Notes: generated by a model not told the origin, from the letters alone. Positions 7,002 through 16,680 are shown, counted from the stretch's first letter. The stretch is 34,444 nt of DNA from Citricoccus sp. CH26A (GCF_000224415.1 NZ_AFXQ01000031.1:1-34444); one strand, 5' to 3'. Made by a program: numbers and translations.

Positions 7002-8312
7002 ATGAGGCAGGCCCGAGGGAATGGCGGTGCCGCCCGCCGAACGGCAGGGATGGCGATGATGGCCTCGGCGGCGCTGCTGCTCGCCGGGTGCGGCCCGGCG
7101 GAGGACACCCCGGTCCTGACCTGGTACACGAACCCGGACGACGGTGGCCAGGCCGCGATCGCGCAGAAGTGCTCCGATGCGGCCGGAGGCGCCTACCGGA
7201 TCGAGACCTCCATCCTGCCCAACGACGCCGCCTCCCAGCGTGAGCAGTTGACCCGCCGCCTGGCGGCCGGCGACACCTCGATGGACATCATGTCCCTGGA
7301 CCCGCCGTTCATCCCGGAACTGGCCGAGCCCGGTTTCCTGGCGGTTCCGCCGTCGGAGGTGGCCGAGGCGACCACGCGGGACACCCTCGAGGGGGCCCTG
7401 GCCGGGGCCACGTGGCGTGACACCCTGGTGACCGTCCCGTTCTGGGCCAACACCCAGTTGCTCTGGTACCGCAAGTCGGTGGTCGAGGAGGCCGGGCTGG
7501 ACATGGACGGCCCCGTGACCTGGGACCAGATGATCCAGGTCGCTCGGGACCAGGACAAGGAACTGGGCGTGCAGGGCGCCCGGGCCGAGGCCATGACGGT
7601 CTGGCTCAACGCCCTGATCGAGTCCGGCGGCGGGCAGATCATCGAGAACCCGGAGGCGCCGGCTGACGAGGTCGAGATCGGCCTGGACAGCGACGCCGGC
7701 CGGAAGGCCGCCGAGATCATCTCCACCATCGGCACGGAGGGCCTGGGCGGCCCGGGCCTGGCCACCCAGCAGGAGAACGAGGCCATGCTGCTGTTCCAGG
7801 GGGACAGCGGCTCGTTCATGGTGAACTGGCCGTTCGTCTGGCCCGCCACCAACGCCTCGGCGGAGGACGGGGCGGTCCCCGCGGACCTGCCCGAGGACAT
7901 CGGCTGGTCCGTCTACCCGAGGACGTCCGGGGACACGGAGCCCGCCCCGCCGCTGGGCGGCATCAACCTGGGCGTGGGCGCCGCCTCGGAGCAGCAGGAC
8001 CTGGCCTGGGACGCGGTCGAGTGCATCGTCTCACCGGAGAACCAGACCGAGTACTTCGTCACCAATGGCAACCCGCCCTCCAGCGCGAGCGCGTTCGACG
8101 ATCCCTCCGTGCGGGAGCGGTTCCCCATGGCGGAGACCATCCGTGAGTCACTGGAACTGGCCGCGCCCCGGCCGCAGACGCCGTACTACAACGAGGTCTC
8201 CACCGCGATCCAGCAGCGCTACACGCCGCCGGCCAGCGTGGACCCGGAGACCACCCCGGCCGAGACCGGCCAATTCATCCAGGAAGTGCTGCGAGGGGAG
8301 TCGCTGCTGTGA
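7002..8312 (+). CDS. Sugar ABC transporter substrate-binding lipoprotein, LpqY-like
   Basis: A 436-residue solute-binding lipoprotein. A positively charged N terminus and hydrophobic stretch lead to the lipobox LLAGC, with Cys30 as the lipidated residue. The mature protein opens with VLTWYTNPDDGGQ. It carries SLDPPFIPELAEPGFL, NTQLLWYRKSVV, MVNWPFVWP and a late GGINLGVG, in the same order as mycobacterial LpqY, the trehalose-binding component of LpqY-SugABC. It should capture an alpha-glucoside outside the membrane and hand it to the two permeases. Trehalose is the most likely ligand by homology, but other disaccharides are possible. The ATG at 7002 follows a GGAGG ribosome binding site 10 nt upstream. 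The stop overlaps the next gene's GTG by four bases (GTGA). Confidence 0.85.
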   Translation: MRQARGNGGAARRTAGMAMMASAALLLAGCGPAEDTPVLTWYTNPDDGGQAAIAQKCSDAAGGAYRIETSILPNDAASQREQLTRRLAAGDTSMDIMSLDPPFIPELAEPGFLAVPPSEVAEATTRDTLEGALAGATWRDTLVTVPFWANTQLLWYRKSVVEEAGLDMDGPVTWDQMIQVARDQDKELGVQGARAEAMTVWLNALIESGGGQIIENPEAPADEVEIGLDSDAGRKAAEIISTIGTEGLGGPGLATQQENEAMLLFQGDSGSFMVNWPFVWPATNASAEDGAVPADLPEDIGWSVYPRTSGDTEPAPPLGGINLGVGAASEQQDLAWDAVECIVSPENQTEYFVTNGNPPSSASAFDDPSVRERFPMAETIRESLELAAPRPQTPYYNEVSTAIQQRYTPPASVDPETTPAETGQFIQEVLRGESLL

Positions 8313-9298
8313 GCTCTATTCCCACGACCGTGCCCGCCGTCGACGCCGAGGCGCCCGACGACCCGTCCGGCGGCCGGGGGCGGCGGAAGGCCCCCCGGTC
8401 GGAACGGGCCCGGGCCGAGGCCCGGTTGGGCTGGTGGCTGGCCGGACCCGCGTTCTTCATCATGGTCGCCGTCATCTTCTACCCGGTCCTCCAGGCCTTC
8501 TGGGACTCGTTGTTCAGCTACCGCCTCACGGCGCCCGAGGAACGCGAGTTCGTGGGCCTGTCCAACTACGGCGTCATCTTCAGCGACCCGGTGTTCTGGA
8601 GCGCCCTGGGCGTCACGACGCTAATCACCGTGGTCACCGTGTTCGTCGAGCTGATCCTGGGCTTCATGCTGGCCATGGTCATGCACAAGGCCATCAAGTC
8701 CACCCGTGGCCTGGTCCGCACCGTGATCCTGGTGCCCTACGGCATCATCACCGTGGTCTCGGCCTTCGCCTGGTACTACATGTTCAGCATCGACTCCGGT
8801 TACATCAACAACTGGTTCAGCTGGGTGCCCGGCTTCGACGGCCAGCTCAACTGGTTCGCCCAGGGCGGCTCGGCGCTGTTCGTCATCATGTTCTCGGAGA
8901 TCTGGAAGACCACCCCGTTCATCTCGCTGCTGCTGCTGGCCGGCCTGGCCCAGGTCCCCGACGACCTGTCCGAGGCGGCCGCGGTGGACGGGGCCAGCTG
9001 GTGGCAGCGGCTGTGGCGGGTCATCCTGCCGAACATGAAGGCGGCCATCATGGTGGCCGTGCTCTTCCGGGCGCTGGACGCGTTCCGGGTCTTCGACTCG
9101 ATCTTCATCATGACCAATGGCGCCTATGGCACCGAGGTCCTCTCCCTGCTCGCCTATCGCACCTCGATCGGACGACTCGAGATCGGCCTCGGTTCGGCCA
9201 TCTCGGTCGTGCTGTTCCTCCTGGTGGGACTACTGGCACTGATCGCGGTGAAGGGCTTCAACGTTGACCTGGCAGGCGGACGGGGAGGACGCAAGTGA
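8309..9298 (+). CDS. Sugar ABC transporter permease, SugA/MalF-like
   Basis: A 329-residue inner-membrane permease with about six transmembrane helices, after a charged cytoplasmic N terminus of roughly 45 residues. The cytoplasmic EAA loop that contacts the ATPase reads EAAAVDGASWWQRLWRVILP, matching binding-protein-dependent permeases of the MalF/UgpA (SugA) branch. Its GTG start overlaps the stop of the lipoprotein gene and its stop overlaps the GTG of the next permease, so the three genes are translationally coupled. It would pair with the second permease to form the channel of a trehalose/alpha-glucoside importer. Confidence 0.88.
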   Translation: MSSIPTTVPAVDAEAPDDPSGGRGRRKAPRSERARAEARLGWWLAGPAFFIMVAVIFYPVLQAFWDSLFSYRLTAPEEREFVGLSNYGVIFSDPVFWSALGVTTLITVVTVFVELILGFMLAMVMHKAIKSTRGLVRTVILVPYGIITVVSAFAWYYMFSIDSGYINNWFSWVPGFDGQLNWFAQGGSALFVIMFSEIWKTTPFISLLLLAGLAQVPDDLSEAAAVDGASWWQRLWRVILPNMKAAIMVAVLFRALDAFRVFDSIFIMTNGAYGTEVLSLLAYRTSIGRLEIGLGSAISVVLFLLVGLLALIAVKGFNVDLAGGRGGRK

Positions 9299-10185
9299 GC
9301 ACCGAGACACTCACCCCGGAAGAGGCCGAGGGGCAGAGGCGAGCCCGGCGGGCCAAGCGCAACACCTCCATCGGCTGGTGGGTCATCACCATCGTCGTGG
9401 CCGTGTGGTGCCTGTTCCCCGTGGCCTCCATCCTGGCGACCAGCTTCAAGACCCCGGGGGAGTTGTCCAACGGGAAGTTCCTGCCGGACAACCCCTCGAC
9501 CAGCAACTACGAGGAGATCCTGGTCGGCGACTCGCAGGAGTTGTTCCTGAGCGCCCTGTGGAACTCGATCGGCATCTCGATCATCGCCACCCTGATCGCC
9601 GTGGTCCTGGCCACCCTGTGCGCCTACGCGATCGCCCGGCTCGACTTCCCCGGCAAGAAGATCGTCCTGACGGTCTCCCTGATGGTGTCCATGTTCCCGG
9701 TGATCTCGCTGGTCACCCCGCTGTTCAACCTGTGGCGCAGCATCGGGCTGTACGACACCTGGCCCGGCCTGATCATCCCCTACCTGTCCCTGACGCTGCC
9801 GATCGCCATCTGGACCCTGGCGGCGTTCTTCCAGCAGATCCCCTGGGAACTGGAGCAGGCGGCCCAGGTGGACGGGGCCACCCCGTTGCAGGCGTTCCGC
9901 AAGGTGATCGTGCCGCTGGCGGCGCCGGGGGTGTTCACGACCGCGATCATCGCGTTCTTCATCGCCTGGAACGACTTCGTCTACGGCATCTCGCTGACCT
10001 CCACGGAAGCGGCCCGTCCGGTTCCGGCGGCACTGGCGTTCTTCACCGGTGCCTCGCAGTTCGAATCGCCCACCGGTGCGATCTCGGCTGCGGCAATCAT
10101 CGTCACCATTCCCGTGGTGCTGCTGGTCATGCTCTTCCAGAAGCAGATCGTCGCAGGCCTGACCTCGGGCGCGGTCAAGGGCTGA
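9295..10185 (+). CDS. Sugar ABC transporter permease, SugB/MalG-like
   Basis: A 296-residue permease with six predicted helices. The EAA-type loop reads [20 protein letters not shown], and the preceding [15 protein letters not shown] segment is typical of the MalG/UgpE (SugB) branch. It forms a heterodimer with the upstream permease. It starts with GTG inside the preceding stop (GTGA overlap at 9295-9298). A 25-bp gap with its own ribosome binding site separates it from the ATPase gene. Confidence 0.88.
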   Translation: MSTETLTPEEAEGQRRARRAKRNTSIGWWVITIVVAVWCLFPVASILATSFKTPGELSNGKFLPDNPSTSNYEEILVGDSQELFLSALWNSIGISIIATLIAVVLATLCAYAIARLDFPGKKIVLTVSLMVSMFPVISLVTPLFNLWRSIGLYDTWPGLIIPYLSLTLPIAIWTLAAFFQQIPWELEQAAQVDGATPLQAFRKVIVPLAAPGVFTTAIIAFFIAWNDFVYGISLTSTEAARPVPAALAFFTGASQFESPTGAISAAAIIVTIPVVLLVMLFQKQIVAGLTSGAVKG

Positions 10186-10210
10186 GCGCAGGAAACGAAA
10201 GGGAATCCAC

Positions 10211-11479
<1,269 letters not shown>

Positions 11480-11483
11480 CCGG

Positions 11484-11516
11484 CCTGCCGGGGCTGCGGA
11501 TCGCGTCCCCGGCAGG
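11484..11516 (+). terminator. Hairpin terminator of the sugar importer operon
   Basis: CCTGCCGGGG (11484-11493) and CCCCGGCAGG (11507-11516) are perfectly complementary, a 10-bp stem with a 13-nt loop, five bases after the stop codon. There is no T run, as is common in high-GC actinobacteria. Confidence 0.65.
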
Positions 11517-11545
11517 TCCCTGGCCCCGAGGGCCTGGGCCGGCCA

Positions 11546-11587
11546 GGACCGGTTCGATGGGACCGGTTCGGTGGGATCGGTTCGGTG
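11546..11587. repeat. Three tandem copies of a 14-bp unit
   Basis: GGACCGGTTCGATG, GGACCGGTTCGGTG and GGATCGGTTCGGTG follow each other without gaps, just before the end of the convergent carbonic-anhydrase-like gene. Each contains CGGTTCG. Looks like a short minisatellite; no function is evident. Confidence 0.8.
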
Positions 11588-11595
11588 GGGCCCCG

Positions 11596-12114
11596 TCAGG
11601 CGGTGGCGTCGCGGTGCTTCGCCGCCAGTTCCACGTAGGTGGCGGAGTTGGTGCCCAGGGAGGCGACCTCCTCGTCCGTCAGCTCGCGGCGGACCTTGGC
11701 GGGCACTCCGGCCACGAGTGAGCGCGGGGGGACCACGGTCCCCTCGAGCACCAGGGCGCCGGCGGCCACCAGCGACTGGGTGCCGATGACCGACCCGTTC
11801 ATGATGGTGGCGGACATGCCCACCAGGCAGCCGTCCTCGACCGTGGCCCCGTGGACGACGGCGGAGTGGCCCACCGAGATGTCGTGGCCCAGCGTGCAGG
11901 GGAAGCCGGCGTCGGCGTGCAGGACCACGTTGTCCTGCAGGTTCGTCCTCTCGCCCACACGGATCGGGGCGCTGTCCCCGCGGGCGGACACGCCGTAGAA
12001 GGCGGAGGACTGCGGACCCATCGCCACGTCCCCGGAGAGGGTGGCGGTGGGGGCCAGGAAGACGGACTCGTGGATGGACGGCGTGGCGCCGGCGATCGTG
12101 ATCAGGTGTGCCAT
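11596..12114 (-). CDS. Gamma-carbonic-anhydrase family hexapeptide-repeat protein
   Basis: A 172-residue left-handed beta-helix protein built of hexapeptide repeats, ending in a C-terminal alpha helix. The three expected metal-binding histidines are visible: His66 in VVLHAD, His83 in VGHSAV and His88 in VVHGA. Members of this group (YrdA/CaiE/PaaY-like) are trimeric metalloproteins. Some are carbonic anhydrases or thioesterases, but many have no measured activity. The catalytic Glu residues of Cam-type enzymes are not recognisable, so the activity is uncertain. The ATG at 12114 is preceded, 6 nt away, by TACTCT, indicating its own leaderless promoter despite lying 85 bp downstream of purU on the same strand. 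Confidence 0.86.
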   Translation of the reverse strand: MAHLITIAGATPSIHESVFLAPTATLSGDVAMGPQSSAFYGVSARGDSAPIRVGERTNLQDNVVLHADAGFPCTLGHDISVGHSAVVHGATVEDGCLVGMSATIMNGSVIGTQSLVAAGALVLEGTVVPPRSLVAGVPAKVRRELTDEEVASLGTNSATYVELAAKHRDATA

Positions 12115-12120
12115 GTCACC

Positions 12121-12126
12121 AGAGTA
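12121..12126 (-). promoter_or_regulatory. -10 element, leaderless promoter of the gamma-CA-like gene
   Basis: TACTCT on the minus strand ends 6 nt before the ATG at 12114. The intervening GGTGAC has no proper ribosome-binding distance. Confidence 0.6.
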
Positions 12127-12199
12127 ACCATGTCGTCCCCACCGGAGCGCCGAGGGTCCACGCCCCCCAGCGCCCCACGGACCGGGTCATGGTCTCTGG

Positions 12200-13084
12200 T
12201 CAGTCGAAGACGACGGTGCGGTTGCCGTCGAGCAGCACGCGGTGCTCGGCGTGCCAGCGCACGGCCCGGCACAGTGTGGAGCCCTCGACCTCGCGGCCGA
12301 GGTTGACGAAGTCGCGGGCGGACTGGGCGTGGGTGACGCGCTGGACGGTCTGGTCGATGATCGGGCCCTCGTCCAGGTCCGGGGTGACGTAGTGGGCGGT
12401 GGCGCCGATGAGCTTGACGCCGCGTTCGTGGGCCTGGTGGTAGGGCCGGGCGCCCTTGAAGGAGGGCAGGAAGGAGTGGTGGATGTTGATGGCCTTGCCG
12501 CCGAGCTGGCGGCACAGGTCGTCGGAGAGCACCTGCATGTAGCGGGCCAGCACCACGAGCTCGATGTCGTAGATGCGCACGAGTTCCATGAGCTTGCGCT
12601 CAGCCTCGGCCTTGTTGTCCGTCCCGTCCTCGTTCTTCACCAGCGGGATGTGCACGTAGGGGATGCCGTAGAAGTACGCCATCGGCTGCAGTTCGAGGTG
12701 GTTGGAGACGATCACCGGGATGTCGATCGGCAGCGTGCCGGTCCGGTGCTGGAACAGCAGGTCGTTGAGGGTGCGCCCGTCCTTGGAGCACATCACCAGG
12801 GTGCGGGTCTTCCGGGAGGCCTCCCACAGGCCGAGCTCCATGTCGAACTGTTCCTCCACGGGCGCCAGGGCCTCGCGGACCCGCTCCAGCGGCTCGCCGG
12901 TGTTGAACTCCACCCGCATGAAGAAGCTGCCGGACTCGGGGGAGTCGAACTGCTTGGACTCGGTGATGTCGGCATCCACCGACAACAGGGCGCCCGAGAC
13001 GGCGTGGACGATGCCTCGGGTGTTGGTGCAGGACAGCGTCAACACCATCTTGCTCGGGGACGCAGTCGACTGAGAAGCGCTCAT
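12200..13084 (-). CDS. purU: Formyltetrahydrofolate deformylase
   Basis: A 294-residue cytosolic enzyme hydrolysing 10-formyl-tetrahydrofolate to formate and tetrahydrofolate, balancing one-carbon units between purine synthesis and glycine metabolism. An N-terminal ACT domain (about residues 12-95, VLTLSCTNTRGIVHAVSG) is followed by the formyltransferase-fold domain. The catalytic triad is visible as Asn200 and His202 in INIHHSFLPSF and Asp238 in TPDLDEGPII, corresponding to Asn106/His108/Asp144 of PurN. Length is standard. The ATG at 13084 has TAGGAT 6 nt upstream and no ribosome binding site. A 14-bp palindrome covers the -35 region, so transcription is probably controlled by a dedicated regulator not encoded here. 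Confidence 0.95.
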   Translation of the reverse strand: MSASQSTASPSKMVLTLSCTNTRGIVHAVSGALLSVDADITESKQFDSPESGSFFMRVEFNTGEPLERVREALAPVEEQFDMELGLWEASRKTRTLVMCSKDGRTLNDLLFQHRTGTLPIDIPVIVSNHLELQPMAYFYGIPYVHIPLVKNEDGTDNKAEAERKLMELVRIYDIELVVLARYMQVLSDDLCRQLGGKAINIHHSFLPSFKGARPYHQAHERGVKLIGATAHYVTPDLDEGPIIDQTVQRVTHAQSARDFVNLGREVEGSTLCRAVRWHAEHRVLLDGNRTVVFD

Positions 13085-13090
13085 GCTCGG

Positions 13091-13096
13091 ATCCTA
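13091..13096 (-). promoter_or_regulatory. -10 element, leaderless promoter of purU
   Basis: TAGGAT, within TATAGGAT on the minus strand, ends 6 nt before the purU ATG. A TGTACA at the centre of the palindrome at 13111-13124 is 18 nt further up and could act as a -35 (4 of 6 matches). Confidence 0.62.
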
Positions 13097-13110
13097 TACC
13101 TATCGTCATA

Positions 13111-13124
13111 GTGGTGTACACCAC
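13111..13124. promoter_or_regulatory. Perfect 14-bp palindrome over the purU -35, candidate GntR-type operator
   Basis: GTGGTGTACACCAC is exactly self-complementary. Its TGGTNNNNACCA form resembles GntR/FadR-subfamily operators. Binding here would block the purU promoter. The 267-bp gap 13085-13351 otherwise holds only a possible short reading frame at 13264. Confidence 0.6.
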
Positions 13125-13250
13125 ATGTCGGCGTGTAGGGGAAGGGTACTCCGGACGGGGAGGGCGCGGAGGCAACGCCTGAGTAGGGACGGGTCCGTGG
13201 TGGGAGGGGAGGGGGAGCGCTCAGGCATGGGGCTGGGCTGCCGCCTGTGG

Positions 13251-13293
13251 CACAGTGGGCCGCATGAGGTCACCGACGGCCCCGCCGCGGTGA
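13251..13293 (+). promoter_or_regulatory. Possible leaderless 9-codon upstream reading frame
   Basis: CACAGT (13251-13256) ends 7 nt before an ATG at 13264, which opens a nine-codon frame (MRSPTAPPR) ending at 13293. The spacing matches the leaderless starts elsewhere here. It might be a leader peptide for the membrane protein starting at 13352, or the CACAGT may simply be that gene's promoter, giving a leader of about 90 nt. Confidence 0.25.
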
Positions 13294-13351
13294 CGGACGC
13301 CGGGCGGAGGCCTGGCCCGGCGTCGCCCCGGCCCCTGCAGAAGGACACGTC

Positions 13352-14323
13352 ATGAACGACCAGCAGATCCTCTGGCTCATCATCGCCCTGGTGGTGCTCA
13401 TCCTGATCGTGGTGATCGTCGTCATCGCGGGCAACCGCCGGCGTGCCCGCAAGCGCCAGGCCGACCGGCAGGAGGCGGAGCGGATCCGCGAGCAGGCCGT
13501 GCGCCAACAGGAACTGGCGGCAGCGGAGGCGCGCGCGGCGGAGTCCGTGCAGCAGGAGGCCGAGACCGCCGAGGAACGCGCGCGCGAGTTGCGCGCCGAG
13601 GCCGAGGAGCGGCAGCAGGAGGCCGACTCCGCGGCCAGCGCGCTGGAGGCCCAGTTGCGGGAGGCGGACCGGAAGGACCCGTCCGTGGACACCGATCGGG
13701 AGGGCCGGCGCCGGGACGGATCGGACCCGCTCGAGGAACTGGGGGAGCGGGATCGGCCCGGTTCGCACGTCGCCGCCCTGCCGGCGGAGCGCGACGACGG
13801 CCGCGCGCCGGACGCGGACGGCGAGCCCGCGGTGAGGCGGGACGCCGACGAGGCGGGAGACTCCGCGGCCGCGCAGCCGCAGGGTCGCCATGCAGCGCCC
13901 GTCCCGGCGGATCGCCCCACCCAGTCGCAGCCCGACGTCGTCCAGGACGTGGCCAACTGGTCGGCGGGGGACGGGGAGACGGTGGTCGACCGCCCGGCCG
14001 AGGAACAGCGATCGGTCGAGGACGTCCGTCCGGAGGCGGACACCCGCCCGGCCGAGGAGCCGCGATCGGTCGAGGACGTCCGTCCGGAGGCGGACACCCG
14101 CCCGGTCGAGGACACCCGCCCGGTCGAGGACACCCGCCCGGAGACGGACACGCGCCCGGGCGAGGAGGCTCACCCGGTCGGGGAGACGCGCCCGAGGGGT
14201 GGGGCAGGCCGCGCCGACGAACCCTTGAGCGGCGAGGAGGGCCAGGCCGGTGACGCGCCCGGAGCGGACGAGGCCGACGCGCGCGACGAGGGTCGCGGCG
14301 GGAGCCACGCCGCCGGACGGTGA
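13352..14323 (+). CDS. Membrane-anchored coiled-coil protein with hexapeptide repeats, unknown function
   Basis: A 323-residue protein I do not recognise. Residues 7-27 are a single strongly hydrophobic helix (LIIALVVLILIVVIVVIAG), followed by an Arg/Lys-rich stop-transfer patch, so the rest should be cytoplasmic. Residues ~30-105 are rich in Glu, Gln, Arg and Ala with coiled-coil character. The remainder is disordered and acidic. About residues 214-280 contain imperfect hexapeptides of the form RP-V/A-ED-T/V, encoded by 18-bp repeats. The start ATG at 13352 follows AGAAGGA at the correct distance. A hydrophobic anchor with a long charged tail suggests a scaffolding or envelope role, but this is inference only. 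Confidence 0.75.
   Translation: MNDQQILWLIIALVVLILIVVIVVIAGNRRRARKRQADRQEAERIREQAVRQQELAAAEARAAESVQQEAETAEERARELRAEAEERQQEADSAASALEAQLREADRKDPSVDTDREGRRRDGSDPLEELGERDRPGSHVAALPAERDDGRAPDADGEPAVRRDADEAGDSAAAQPQGRHAAPVPADRPTQSQPDVVQDVANWSAGDGETVVDRPAEEQRSVEDVRPEADTRPAEEPRSVEDVRPEADTRPVEDTRPVEDTRPETDTRPGEEAHPVGETRPRGGAGRADEPLSGEEGQAGDAPGADEADARDEGRGGSHAAGR
13991..14188 (+). repeat. 18-bp minisatellite inside the coiled-coil protein gene
   Basis: About eleven 18-bp units, consensus CGCCCGGTCGAGGACACC, run head to tail in frame. Units 1-3 and 4-6 are near-identical 54-bp blocks (13991-14044, 14045-14098), and units 7 and 8 (14099-14134) are identical. This shows recent block duplication. Copy number is likely to vary between strains. 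Confidence 0.88.
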
Positions 14324-14424
14324 GCCGCTGACGGGTCATAGACCGTCCCGGGCCGCCGGGGGCCGTCAAGGAGCGGCCGTCGAGGGCCGCGGCGGGGCGT
14401 GCCACCGACCGGCGGCCCACGACG

Positions 14425-14461
14425 AAGGGCTGGTACCTGCTCACGGCAGGTACCAGCCCTT
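14425..14461. terminator. Strong bidirectional hairpin terminator
   Basis: Perfect 16-bp stem AAGGGCTGGTACCTGC / GCAGGTACCAGCCCTT with loop TCACG. Situated between the coiled-coil protein gene (plus) and katA (minus), it can end both transcripts. No other gene is seen in the 250-bp gap 14324-14573. Confidence 0.85.
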
Positions 14462-14488
14462 GTCATGTACGGGTCATGTCCGGCCCGG

Positions 14489-14506
14489 CGGGACCGTCCG
14501 GTCCCG
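14489..14506. terminator. Second hairpin at the katA 3' end
   Basis: CGGGACC-GTCC-GGTCCCG gives a 7-bp stem with a 4-nt loop, between the katA stop and the large terminator. Confidence 0.45.
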
Positions 14507-14573
14507 GTGGGTCACGCCGGCGATGCCGTCCCGGGCCGCCGCGGCGCCCCGGGGGGCAGTGGTGGCCGCGGAA

Positions 14574-16097
14574 TCAGCGCGCGGAGGCCCCGACCGTCTC
14601 GCCCGCGTCGACGCCCATGCCCGGGACGGTGGCCCCGTCCAGGTTCGACTTGACGGCGTCCTCGATGCGCTGGCCGATGGTGGCGTCCACGTTCTTCCAG
14701 TACTGGAAGGCGTTGGACAGCACGGGCTCCTGGACGCCGTCCAGGGCTCCGGCGACGGTCTGCACGAAGCGGTCGCGCTGGGCGTCGTCGAACACCTCGT
14801 TCAGCAGGGTCCGGGGCTGGCCGAAGTCGTCGTCCTCGGTGTGCAGGGCGTAGGCCGACCGGACGAGCTCGCCGTCGTTCTCCCAGCTGACGTCCACGGC
14901 ACCGGTCTCGTCCGACCACGAGCTGCCGAAGGAGTTCGGGGCGTACACCGGGCGGGCGCCGGAGTGGTCGTACCACATGTTGCCCTCGAAGTTGTAGGTG
15001 TGCACCTCGTTGACCGGCTTGTTGACCGGCAGCTGCTGGAAGTTGGTGCCGATGCGGTAGCGCTGGGCGTCCTGGTAGGCGAAGTTGCGGCCCAGCAGCA
15101 TCTTGTCCGGGCTCATGCCCATGCCCGGCACCATGTTGGCCGGGGAGAACGCCGCCTGCTCGATCTCGGCGAAGTGGTTCGTCGGATTCTCGTTCAGGGT
15201 CATGGTGCCGACCTTGATCCGCGGGTAGTCCTTCTTGGACCAGGTCTTGGTCAGGTCGAAGGGGTTGAACCGGTAGGTCTTGGCCTCCTCGTACGGCATG
15301 ACCTGGACGTACAGGTCCCACTGCGGGAACTCGCCGCGCTTGATGGCCTCGAACAGGTCCTGGCGGTGGTACTCGGCATTGGCTCCGGCCAGCCGCTCGG
15401 CCTCCTCGTTCGAGAGGGACTCCACGCCCTGGCGGGACTCGAAGTGGTACTTCACCCAGAACTTCTCGCCGGCCTCGTTGACCCACATGTAGGTGTGGGA
15501 GCCGTAGCCGTTCATGTGGCGCCAGGTGCTGGGCAGGCCGCGGTCACCCATGAGGTAGGTGACCTGGTGGGCCGACTCCGGGTTGTTGGTCCAGAAGTCC
15601 CACTGCATGGTGCCGTCGCGCAGGCCGGAGTCCGGCAGGCGCTTCTGCGAGCGGATGAAGTGCGGGAACTTCATGGGGTCGCGCACGAAGAAGACCGGGG
15701 TGTTGTTGCCGACGAGGTCGAAGTTGCCCTCCTCGGTGTAGAACTTCAGGGCGAAGCCGCGCACGTCACGCCAGGTGTCCGGGGAGCCCAGCTCGCCGGC
15801 GACGGTGGAGAAGCGGGCCAGCATGCGGACCTTGGCGCCCTTCTGGAACAGGGCGGCCTTGGTGTAGCCGCTGACGTCCTCGGTGGTCTCGAAGACACCG
15901 AAGGCACCGGAGCCCTTGGCGTGCGGGCGACGCTCGGGGACGTTCATCCGGTTGAAGTGCTGCAGCGTCTCCACGAGGTGGCTGTCGTGCAGCACGATGG
16001 GGCCGTTGCTGCCGACGGTCAGCGAGTTGCGGTCGCTGACGGCGGGGATGCCGGCCTGGGTGGTCGAACCCGTTGCATGCGGAGTGGTTTCCGTCAT
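14574..16097 (-). CDS. katA: Monofunctional haem catalase
   Basis: A 507-residue clade-3-type small-subunit catalase that converts hydrogen peroxide to water and oxygen. The distal His59 lies in [12 protein letters not shown] and the distal Asn132 in [12 protein letters not shown], 73 residues apart as in bovine catalase (His74/Asn147). The proximal haem-ligand tyrosine is in [26 protein letters not shown] and the NADPH-region residues are also present. ATG at 16097 is preferred over the in-frame GTG at 16100 because AAGGAG sits 6 nt upstream of the ATG. It is 48 bp downstream of a Fur-family regulator on the same strand, the arrangement of Streptomyces catR-catA, so peroxide induction through that regulator is likely. 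Confidence 0.96.
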   Translation of the reverse strand: MTETTPHATGSTTQAGIPAVSDRNSLTVGSNGPIVLHDSHLVETLQHFNRMNVPERRPHAKGSGAFGVFETTEDVSGYTKAALFQKGAKVRMLARFSTVAGELGSPDTWRDVRGFALKFYTEEGNFDLVGNNTPVFFVRDPMKFPHFIRSQKRLPDSGLRDGTMQWDFWTNNPESAHQVTYLMGDRGLPSTWRHMNGYGSHTYMWVNEAGEKFWVKYHFESRQGVESLSNEEAERLAGANAEYHRQDLFEAIKRGEFPQWDLYVQVMPYEEAKTYRFNPFDLTKTWSKKDYPRIKVGTMTLNENPTNHFAEIEQAAFSPANMVPGMGMSPDKMLLGRNFAYQDAQRYRIGTNFQQLPVNKPVNEVHTYNFEGNMWYDHSGARPVYAPNSFGSSWSDETGAVDVSWENDGELVRSAYALHTEDDDFGQPRTLLNEVFDDAQRDRFVQTVAGALDGVQEPVLSNAFQYWKNVDATIGQRIEDAVKSNLDGATVPGMGVDAGETVGASAR

Positions 16098-16145
16098 CAC
16101 GTTCTCCTTGGTCGGGGATGGTGGGTTGGGTGGGTGAAGGTCCGG

Positions 16146-16673
16146 TCAGCCCTGGTGGGCGTCCCGGGGGCTTGGGGTGCCGGCGGCGCCGGCGTCCTGG
16201 GCGGCGCAGTCGGCGCAGAGTCCCTGGTAGACGACGTCGGCCACCCGGATGGCCATGCCGTGCGCGTCCGCGGGGGTCAGGCACGGTGCGTGCCCGACGG
16301 CGCAGGCCACGTCCTCGATGCGACCGCACCCCGTGCACACGGCATGGTGGTGGTTGTCCGCCACCCGGGTCTCGTAGCGCGCCGGGGAGTTGGCCAGGTC
16401 CAGCTGGCGCAGCAGTCCCGCGTCCGTCAGGGAGTGCAGCACGGTGTAGACCGACTGCACGGTGATCTCCGGCAGGGACTGCCGCACGGCCGCCAGCACC
16501 TGGTCCGCCGTGGCGTGCGGGGTGCGCTCCAGGGCGTCCAGGACGGCCAGTCGCTGCTTGGTGACCCGCAGGCCGGACGAGCGCACCCGCGCAGCCCAGG
16601 GCAGGGAGGCGGCACCGTGTGCGGTGCTCTCCTCCGGTGCCCGGACAGGCTCTCGCCGGCTCGCTGAACTCAT
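16146..16673 (-). CDS. Fur-family peroxide-responsive repressor (CatR/PerR-like)
   Basis: A 175-residue metal-dependent winged-helix repressor. After a ~30-residue N-terminal extension, the DNA-binding domain contains LRVTKQRLAVLDAL and ITVQSVYTVLHSLTDAGLL. The dimer/metal domain has NHHHAVCTGCGRIEDV and a C-terminal CADC, giving the two CxxC pairs of the structural zinc site. Its position just before katA, and the paralogous Streptomyces CatR-CatA pair, suggest that it represses katA and itself until oxidised by peroxide. The ATG at 16673 follows a CATAGT -10 by 7 nt (leaderless). A PerR-type inverted repeat lies immediately upstream, consistent with autoregulation. Iron-responsive Fur is the alternative. 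Confidence 0.88.
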   Translation of the reverse strand: MSSASRREPVRAPEESTAHGAASLPWAARVRSSGLRVTKQRLAVLDALERTPHATADQVLAAVRQSLPEITVQSVYTVLHSLTDAGLLRQLDLANSPARYETRVADNHHHAVCTGCGRIEDVACAVGHAPCLTPADAHGMAIRVADVVYQGLCADCAAQDAGAAGTPSPRDAHQG

Positions 16674-16680
16674 GGCCCCC

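Noticed and set aside
13990-14190. CRISPR-like array
   Set aside because: The 18-bp repeats have no spacers, are in frame within a coding region and encode a regular hexapeptide, so they are a coding minisatellite.
16098-16100. GTG as katA start
   Set aside because: It leaves only 3 nt after AAGGAG, whereas the ATG at 16097 has the normal 6-nt spacing.
14250-16667. An 805-codon plus-strand frame opposite katA and the Fur-like gene
   Set aside because: It is the mirror of two well-supported minus-strand genes, with Val/Leu/Gly/His-rich shadow composition and no domain.
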